NCBI GenBank assembly: GCA_013115125.1
Contig: JABANN010000311.1
Location: forward strand, 1-40,570
Source of the DNA: Perkinsus olseni
Lineage: Eukaryota; Perkinsozoa; Perkinsida
Direction: 5' to 3'
DNA length: 40,570 nucleotides
Under the pieces are notes generated by a model, which had not been told where the DNA came from, ran no database searches, and worked only from the letters and a program-made list of their open reading frames with translations. The translations under genes were made by a program, and so were the position numbers. Of this stretch, positions 33,818 through 40,570 are shown piece after piece (position 1 is the stretch's first letter; the number at the start of each line of letters is the position of its first letter).

Positions 33818-36553
33818 TCAATCGAAGAGATGTGGCCCGAGAACCCCGTCATCAGCAACGCCCCGCACATGAGCGTCCAAGGCGAGGAGAGTATACGCGT
33901 CCAATGCAGCGTACTTCTTCTGGCTCTCCGATAGAGGCCTATCAGCCCACTCGCTGCACTGCTCAGTCTTGTCGAGGTACGCTCGCAGTTGACCAGCAAC
34001 ATGCCGCTGAAGACTCCCTCGTTTGTCCGTCTGAACGTCGGTTACTTGGCACTTCTTCAACTGCGGTATCCTCTCTACGTCGGCAGAGATGCTAAAGCCA
34101 AGCACCCGAGGGACGTCAATCAGCGCCGAGAAGAGACTCGACGACTGCCTGATCTCGGGTGTTAACATGTCGACGAGATAGACTGTGCGAGGAGTCGCCA
34201 CTTGGAAAAGGGCTGCTCCCGGGCCTGAACTCCACTCGACGTCAATGCCGATGGTGCGGTACTGCGCGATGTCCTCCACGCAACCTGAGAGCTCGGTCTC
34301 AGAGGACACCCATTTGACGGGAACCTCGGCCGACAGCGTAACCAGGGGCATGTCTCCACGAACGATCGGCTTCAAGTGATCCGGCCCTCTCGCGTGACGC
34401 GAAGTACGCGAGCTGCTTCCCTTCACAGGGTTCCACAACTGAGCCTGATCTGGCCTTTTTTCAGCAGCTCTGAGGTTGGCATCGCTCTCACACTGCTGGC
34501 ACAAAAGCCTCAGCCCAGCGATGAAAGCAGTATCCTCGCCTCCACGAGCGACATACCGCTGCACCGCCCCCTCGACCGACGCCTTGCTCGGCTCGACATC
34601 AAAACACCTACAAAGCTTCTGGATGACCATCGGTGAGACGGAGTCATCGTCCAAACACTTGTTGACGGTGAGCACCAGACTTCTTCCCATAGTGCATCGC
34701 CAGCCATATTTCCTCAGTCCCTCAACCGCTTCCAAGATAGCGTGGACCTCCTCCTGACCCAAGCTGCTGTCCTCTAAGCACAGATGGAGCACAAGATCAC
34801 TGACAGCCTGCGAGCCCTCTTCGCGCATCAGCTCGTTTAGTTCGTACGTTATCGCACTACGCAATCTTTGCGACTGCGCTCGGCCGAGGCCCCGGCCAGA
34901 TTTCTTGGGAGGGTGTCGAGCAATGCAGGCGGAACGCCAGTCGCTGATCGAATCGATCCATTGGTGGATATCCTTGAGGTCGTTCAAGTTCGTCAGCGGC
35001 TCACCGGGCTTCTCTAGCTTCGGTGGAGCCTTCGGCTGATCACACATGCGAACGTCCTGCAGGTCGATTCCCTTCACGGCCTCGAACATGGAGTCCACCC
35101 TACCACTCTTCCGCAGAATCTCGTACAGCGATTCTTGGAACGCCGCGCAGCTTCTCGTCTCCACGTGGCAGTCCTCAGACTCAGATGAGACATCTCTCTC
35201 GACCACCCATTTATTGGGCAGGATAAACCCGCGGCTCGCTTCAACGTATCTTCCGCCGTCGTCCTCGTCGGGCACGCACACCGCGACCATCACAGGCCGC
35301 TTTGAGCTGGCCTCGGTGAACTCGTGGATGGACTTCACTATCCCTTCAAGACCGACTAGCGGGACCGGTTCAATCCCGATAGCCTCATCACCCATGAGCT
35401 CCGTGCCATCGTCGGAGCCAACGCTAGGAGACATCCAGTAGCGTTTATGAGTAATCATGGCGAACCTCGCAGCGGTGCCGTAGTAATCTAGGATGTCTCC
35501 AAGGACTTCTTCGGAGTCCTGTTGCACCCACCAACCCTTAGGGTGCTCCTGACCTAGCAGCTCGTACTTGAGCTTGGACTTGCACTGCGGAAGGTCTTTG
35601 AAAACGTCCCATGCATAAAACACGCATCCCCGAAGCAGCCACATGTGTTCAACATCGCCTCCGCACTTCTCTGCGAGCCACTGCTTGACAGTAGGGTGCT
35701 CAGCAACCGAAAGCTTTCGACGGGTCTCGACGATCCGCCATGCGAGACTCTCGTAGAGAAAAGGGCCGCTAAAACGAGTAGCGAGAATGTCAGTCTCCTT
35801 AGGTGACATGGTGACACTGAAGTGGATGGACGCCTCCAGATGGAACCGCTCCGGGATGTTGTCATCCTCAAACTCGGTCTTATTCCGCACCACCAAAAAC
35901 TTGAGACTGGTCAGCTCGCCATGATTCTCGTCGCTCAGGATGCCCTGGCGACACCAAACGTTCTTTGCGTTGATGGCGGGGTTGTGCTCCAATAGGAACT
36001 GCAGCAGGCAAGTGAAGTAGTGGCCGAGCCGATGGGCCGTCTTCGAGTCCTGTATGTACTCTCGCAGCTCCTCAGGGTGCTCGTCCAGAGCTGCGAACCA
36101 ATCCTGTGACCGCCGAATCACGAAGTCCAGCTGCGAGGCACCCCACGTGGGAACGTTCGTGGTTTGTTTGGAGCCTTCAGAAAGCAAGTGGTGAGAGCTG
36201 CAGATCCAGTGAAGGTCACGAACCAACTTATGGCGGTAGGAGGTGATGGGCCGCACTGAACCGACGGTGGTGGAGGATGTCTCCGTGGATGACATCGTCG
36301 AGGAATCAGAGGAGTCTTCGGGCATGTCGATGAACAGGCAGTCAGCAAAATCTAAGGAACTACTATCCGCGAATTTCTTTTTTCGATTTTTTTTCGCTCT
36401 GCTGCCCGCGCATGCACAGGATGCACAGTGCACCAAGCACTCTCCCACGTGCGAGAGAGGGTGGCTCGACGCAGTCACGAATTCGGAAAGAAGCGAGGAC
36501 GTGGAGGGAACGCTGAGCATCATCGACATCAGAAACAATTGAAAGCATCTCAT
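33818..36553 (-). CDS. DUF1853 domain fused to DEDDy 3'-5' exonuclease (Mut-7/EXD3-like)
   Basis: A single 911-codon frame without an intron. Residues about 105-480 match DUF1853 as I remember it: VRDLHWICSSHHLL, RLGHYFTCLLQFLLEHNPAI, FSGPFLYESLAWRI, LLRGCVFYAWDVF, GQEHPKGWW, RYWMSP and RGFILPNKW. Residues about 500-750 are helical. Residues about 755-911 are a DEDDy exonuclease: motif I TIGIDVEWS (D-x-E), motif II LGFSISADVER, motif III KKYAALDAYTLLAL (Y-x-x-x-D). In DUF1853 the usual GE-x-DF and E-x-x-xKF-like positions read GELTSLKF and HLEASIHF, so that half may be inactive. The first Met (MRCFQLFLMSMML) gives a hydrophobic leader and overlaps the eIF2D stop. MPEDSSDSS at 36325, preceded by a TTAG, is an equally plausible start. 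Confidence 0.85.
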   Translation of the reverse strand: MRCFQLFLMSMMLSVPSTSSLLSEFVTASSHPLSHVGECLVHCASCACAGSRAKKNRKKKFADSSSLDFADCLFIDMPEDSSDSSTMSSTETSSTTVGSVRPITSYRHKLVRDLHWICSSHHLLSEGSKQTTNVPTWGASQLDFVIRRSQDWFAALDEHPEELREYIQDSKTAHRLGHYFTCLLQFLLEHNPAINAKNVWCRQGILSDENHGELTSLKFLVVRNKTEFEDDNIPERFHLEASIHFSVTMSPKETDILATRFSGPFLYESLAWRIVETRRKLSVAEHPTVKQWLAEKCGGDVEHMWLLRGCVFYAWDVFKDLPQCKSKLKYELLGQEHPKGWWVQQDSEEVLGDILDYYGTAARFAMITHKRYWMSPSVGSDDGTELMGDEAIGIEPVPLVGLEGIVKSIHEFTEASSKRPVMVAVCVPDEDDGGRYVEASRGFILPNKWVVERDVSSESEDCHVETRSCAAFQESLYEILRKSGRVDSMFEAVKGIDLQDVRMCDQPKAPPKLEKPGEPLTNLNDLKDIHQWIDSISDWRSACIARHPPKKSGRGLGRAQSQRLRSAITYELNELMREEGSQAVSDLVLHLCLEDSSLGQEEVHAILEAVEGLRKYGWRCTMGRSLVLTVNKCLDDDSVSPMVIQKLCRCFDVEPSKASVEGAVQRYVARGGEDTAFIAGLRLLCQQCESDANLRAAEKRPDQAQLWNPVKGSSSRTSRHARGPDHLKPIVRGDMPLVTLSAEVPVKWVSSETELSGCVEDIAQYRTIGIDVEWSSGPGAALFQVATPRTVYLVDMLTPEIRQSSSLFSALIDVPRVLGFSISADVERIPQLKKCQVTDVQTDKRGSLQRHVAGQLRAYLDKTEQCSEWADRPLSESQKKYAALDAYTLLALDAHVRGVADDGVLGPHLFD

Positions 36554-39500
36554 CGTCTCCTGCGGCCCGGGCGTGTCCGGTCAATGATCTCAACTCGGTC
36601 TCGAGGGACGCCAACAGCTTCTACCAAGAAATGCATCACAGACTGTGCTACATTTCCTTGGACCTGACCACAACACTTTCCCTTAGTCTGCCGCCAAACG
36701 CGCGTGCTTACCATCACTGTGTTGGGTCCCAACACAGGGTCATCCCGTACCGTTGAACTCGAGGCGTTATGCTTAGCCAACGCCTTAGCGAAGTCCGACA
36801 ACTTCAAGTGGTACTTATCGACTCCCCCGATGAGCGTTTGAGTCTGAACCAAAACGCGTCAATGCATATGTCAAGCACCGAAAGACCAACCTTGTTTCCT
36901 GAGACCTTATCGGTGACCCTGATGGTGATCATAGGGGCGGGCCCGTATTTCAACAGTTCGATCAAGTCGGCCGGAGGAACGTCACCACCTAAGAGACCTG
37001 TTGCTTCCACCAATGCGCGACGCGTGCACTCACTTCCAGGTGGTACGATCGCAGTATAGAGCTCAAGGCCTTTGCTCTCGAACGCTTTGCCAATCTCCGC
37101 CTTAGAGACAGATGCGCCGGGCTGAACTCTGAAAGATGGTTGAACTGAAGGTAAGTCCGATTGCTGGTCTGCTGCTTACTTCTTGCCCCCCTTGCTGAGG
37201 GCGCTGGCGAGCCGGGCATCCACGCAAACGTCCGACCGGTTCTGAGAGGTAGCACTGGGTGTCTCCTCCGGACGAGAATCTTCAAGACCCTTAATGTACC
37301 TAGGATACGCTACTATCGGAGCTTCCAAAATGGAAGAAGGCATTTCTGCTGCCCTCAAGACGCCTCCAGAGATGATGTACTTCTGGAAGAGACCCCTGCA
37401 TTCCTTCGCGCTGAGGAAGTCGTGCTTGCCAAGTGGCGACCCCAATGAAGCCTGAACTCAACATTCTGCCCTGCCTGACAAGCCCTCGGGAAGCAGCTCA
37501 CCTCGAGCACTGGCTTCCACACTTGGTGAGGCTTGTACATGCTAACAACTCTTACTCGCAGCTCGGAGTCGATACTGGACTTCAAGCCTGAAGTACTGCG
37601 AGTAGTTTAGCCCAAAAACGATACAACTACCACTACCTTCCACAGAGGCGGCAGCAGCAGCAGCGTGCTTCACTCGAGGGGCCGACTTGGTCGCCTTAGC
37701 TGTGATAGCGTGGGCTTGGAGTTCCTCCTTGCCTTGACTGATGCTTGTTATGATCACATCACCTGCTCGACATCATATCGAAGGCTCTAGATCCACAATT
37801 GCTGATTGGAAGAGTTTGATGATGGACAGGACACCTCTCTGTCCTCACATCCGACGTGACCTATGCACACTGTAAAGCACTGATATAACTCTTTTCTTCT
37901 GCGATACTTATGTACACACGTCGCCCGCAGCAGTGATGGGTAGTTCATCCAGTCCCTCCACCAGCCCACCTCTCTTGTCCTTCATCTTCAGTATTCCTTC
38001 CTTCTCCAGTTCCTTCAGCAACTTGCCCACCTTCCGCCAGCTCGTCTTTTTGATATCAACCCGTATGTTCTCTGCATCTGTCACCTCGGGCCCGAGCTCT
38101 GCCAACCTGAAGTAACATGCCTCCCGTTTAGCCTATGATCAGTGCGATGCTACCGTGAGAGAAGGTCAGGACGCTTGCGCAAATCTGAGTAGGACTTCTG
38201 CGCATCAGAGTAGAGAACAGCAGCTTGGATCGGTAGCGATGACTTGTCTATGTTAGCCAACACCTCAATCACGGCGTATCTAAAGGTCGACCTGGTAAAC
38301 CACAGAAAAGGTCGAACCGTGACACACTTAAAATTTGAGATACGAGCCACAAACTCACCTGACCAACTCATCATATTGAGCTTGGACCATCGTCTCGCTA
38401 CCCGACGCTGCCGCCTCCTGTGCCTTCTCTGCGCCACTCTCCTCAGTACTCTGATGAAGGGGAACCCATGTGAGCCGGCAGGTAAGACTCAGAGCGGAAA
38501 TCTCACGTAAACATCTGAGACATCACAGGACCTACCTCTGGGCTGGCACTCCCTTGCACCACCTCACTCGAGGAGGTGCTACCGTCCACAGGAGACTCAT
38601 CAGATTGTTGGTTCTCTGAGGGCGGCACCAACTGACCCTTAGGACCCATCTGATGGATCTGGTCGCCGATACTGTGGAGTATCTGAAATTGGGAGGGTCA
38701 TAGAAACGCTCCCTGACCCAAAACTCCGAGCATGAACTTTCGACCGGGCTACTCGGAACCCATTCATGTAGCACCTCAACAGCCTTGCCGACGACTCCGG
38801 TAGAGGCGTTCTCAGCCACGGCCAACTGACTGCTGCTCAATAACGAACGACCTGCAACAGCAGCACCAGAGTTCAACCAGAAGGCCCCATCATATGCAGT
38901 TTCAGGAACTGATGATAAAGAGAAGATCGGCTTACCAATAGCTACAAATCGACCGCCATTATCAACTCTTACAGCACATACCGCACCCACATCGAAGGCC
39001 GCTACACTCTCGACTCTATTCTGAAATAACATCGGCATTGTACCTCGTGGACCCTGTCTAGTACACGCGATCAGGCCAGGACCACGATGAGCCATCTACG
39101 GATAAAACTAGTGCACCCTCCGGTAGTACCACTCCAGGAAGCATCAAATCCGCCCCTCGCGCCAAGTACCGCACCACCGGCTCCGATACCTGAACAGCCC
39201 GAACTCCATGCACTTGTCAACAGGTAGCTCCTTCCTACAATATATCTAACGGTCGATAAGCCCTCCGTTCGATTGAGGCCGAAAACTGTTGGGTACAGGA
39301 AACTGGACCCGTGAAGTTTGAAGAGGACAGGGACGCTGTTGTCCACGAGATAGATGATGGTCCTGCTTTCTAAGTGCAGCTCAGATACCGGCCCCGAACC
39401 CAACAGGAGCAACGTGGACGCTTCAGGATACTGTCGATGGACCTCTGTGATGAGCTGAGAGAAAGAGACAACCGTTCGACGGCAGGGAGAAGTTTGCATA

Positions 39501-39699
39501 GTAACTCGCGTGCGCGGTATGAAAATATCCATCATGATATGCTTATTTGCCAAAGACACTCTTCAACCCTAGATACCACTCCCTCGCTCGAACCGACTAA
39601 ACTTGTCCCCACTCCCACTTGTCCCCGTTGTATCACCTTCTTTTTATCCTTCCCTCCGAGCCTCGTCTCTCGGGTATGTCCCAAAGACTTGCGAAACAT
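36550..39699 (-). CDS. EIF2D: Translation factor eIF2D (ligatin)
   Basis: A GTP-independent initiator-tRNA delivery and post-termination recycling factor. The start MFRKSLGHTRETRLGGKDKK (39699) matches the family N-terminus. Next come ITEVHRQYPEASTLLLLGSG and VPVLFKLHGSSFLYPTVFGL, then the PUA part: VRYLARGADLMLPGVVLPEG, VCAVRVDNGGRFVAIG, SSQLAVAENASTGVVGKAVE. The SWIB-like part is SLPIQAAVLYSDAQKSYSDL plus RVDIKKTSWRKVGKLLKELE (family LDIKKSSYKKLSKFLQ). Then VRVVSMYKPHQVWKPV and, at the C-terminus, the SUI1 domain: TQTLIGGVDKYHLKLSDFAK, KHNASSSTV and CGQVQGNVAQSVMHFLVEAV GVPRDRVEII. It ends RPGRRRR, like the basic family tail. About nine introns; several exact boundaries between 37450 and 38500 are unresolved. 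TGA at 36550-36552. Confidence 0.9.
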
Positions 39700-40139
39700 A
39701 ATATAACAATCGGTGAATTGAAACGATTAAACAACTGCAGACACAAGATGGCCCAACTCGCTACACGAGTGAACTCGACGTCGGACAGAACTGGGCAGTG
39801 GAGCCACACCTTCGGCGCGTCGATCGGAACCGCGGGGACTCCTTCTCCCGTCTAGGACAATCCAGAATCTCCGGGCCAAACACCCCCAATTCTCGACTTC
39901 TCTTATTCGTGAACGCGGCCGTTTCAACGTCGAATGCCCTGCTCCTCACTCGGAACGCAAAAGGACTTCAACTCACACTTGAAACAAAAGTTAAAACAAT
40001 CCCCGCAAATCATACTGAGCAGTCGAGAAAAAACGTGTTAACAGAAATCATGGTGGAAGGGCCGCCCGCCATCACCACCCGGTAACGGCAGTCATGACCA
40101 CGCCTACACTTCGAGCGACGCCACTTTAACAATTACGAA
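39700..40139. other. Intergenic stretch, nothing identified
   Basis: This lies between the eIF2D start and the transporter stop on the same strand. No domain-like ORF is seen. It should contain the eIF2D promoter. Confidence 0.5.
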
Positions 40140-40570
40140 TTAGATAGAGAATCGTCTCAGGAGGGGTTCTCGTTGGTCGGCCCACTCGAAGGACCTCGGA
40201 CGCCTCTTCCTCGGGGCGAGCTCATTCGAAGCCTCTGGCCCCCCGGCAGGCGGTGCTAGCGAGCTGAGAGTTACACCCAGCAGAATGACGAGCATGCCTA
40301 GCAACTGGGAGGGGCAGGGCAGCAGACCATCAATGGCGAAGTTGAGGCCCAAGACGATGATGGAGTTGGCAGAGACCACCACGTTAACGAGGCTGGTGTG
40401 GGGATAGGAGAGGGCTAAGTTGAGGGCGAAGAAACCAGTTACCTGGCAAGGAACGGTAACCCCCGAGTCGATCCATCGTGGCGCGACTGCCGGCAGAGTG
40501 GGAACGCCCGTCATGAGCGTAGTCCAGCTACTTGCCAACAACACCGACTGCGTTATGGACAGACCACGGA
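40140..40570 (-). CDS. EamA/DMT-superfamily transporter, C-terminal part (cut by window edge)
   Basis: The frame is open to the right edge (LSITQSVLLASSWTTLMTGV) and ends RREPLLRRFSI-like at TAA 40140-40142. Hydrophobic spans are visible: VTGFFALNLALSYPHTSLVN, SANSIIVLGLNFAIDGLLPC and QLLGMLVILLGVTLSSLAPP. The order, a span, then S-x-VN...S-x-x-x-V, then G-x-x-P/Q-x-x-G-x-x-x-I-x-x-GV, is typical of the last three helices of drug/metabolite transporters, including nucleotide-sugar and EamA types. A cytosolic basic tail follows. The substrate cannot be inferred and the N-terminal half lies outside the window. Confidence 0.7.
   Translation of the reverse strand, partial: RGLSITQSVLLASSWTTLMTGVPTLPAVAPRWIDSGVTVPCQVTGFFALNLALSYPHTSLVNVVVSANSIIVLGLNFAIDGLLPCPSQLLGMLVILLGVTLSSLAPPAGGPEASNELAPRKRRPRSFEWADQREPLLRRFSI

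Overview
The window looks like nuclear DNA of an intron-rich, gene-dense protist. I infer a Perkinsus-type alveolate, but this is not proven by any single marker. The support is: very short GT-AG introns (mostly 45-80 nt) in nearly every gene; only eukaryotic household genes (mitochondrial Hsp70, proteasome lid Rpn12, translation factor eIF2D, Golgi/endosome Mon2, a PPPDE/DeSI peptidase, a chromodomain protein); a plastid-type DUF4079-like membrane protein; and no rRNA, tRNA, CRISPR array or recognisable transposon ORF.

The genes lie in strand-uniform blocks. Minus block 304-10242: a very large secreted multi-EF-hand protein (304-6687), a chromodomain protein (7012-7569), a basic nuclear-type protein (7729-8423) and Rpn12 (8890-10242). 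Plus block 10593-22809: a basic hypothetical, a small SH3/Tudor-like hypothetical, a DeSI/PPPDE isopeptidase, a probable mitochondrial hypothetical, Mon2 (15024-20454) and a G/W/Q-rich protein with a probable SPOC C-terminus. A gene-poor, lower-GC stretch follows (22.8-26.4 kb), holding one doubtful minus-strand membrane/coiled-coil gene. Minus block 26421-32520: mitochondrial Hsp70, a GDSL esterase of the IAH1 family and an unrecognised multi-exon protein. A short DUF4079-like gene (32692-33445, plus) sits head-to-head with that block. Final minus block 33818-40570: an unusual DUF1853 + DEDDy 3'-5' exonuclease protein, eIF2D directly upstream of it (stop and first ATG overlap as ATGA), and the C-terminal end of an EamA-like transporter cut by the window edge.

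Two observations stand out. First, a 12-base sequence, TTTCGTGGCGCG (often followed by TGA), occurs at least eight times in 40 kb, six exact or one-mismatch copies plus two more diverged. Seven copies lie inside phase-consistent short introns of unrelated genes, usually 9-29 nt before the 3' splice site, and one of these is in reverse orientation. The eighth lies just upstream of the Rpn12 start codon. This suggests a family of related introns (introner-like) or an unrecognised intronic element. Second, the DUF1853-exonuclease fusion joins a domain I know mainly from bacteria to a Mut-7/EXD3-like nuclease and is encoded next to the reinitiation/recycling factor eIF2D.

Exon structures were worked out by eye from splice sites and reading phase; ends are firm only where stated. 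Where exons could not be fully joined I give the span only.
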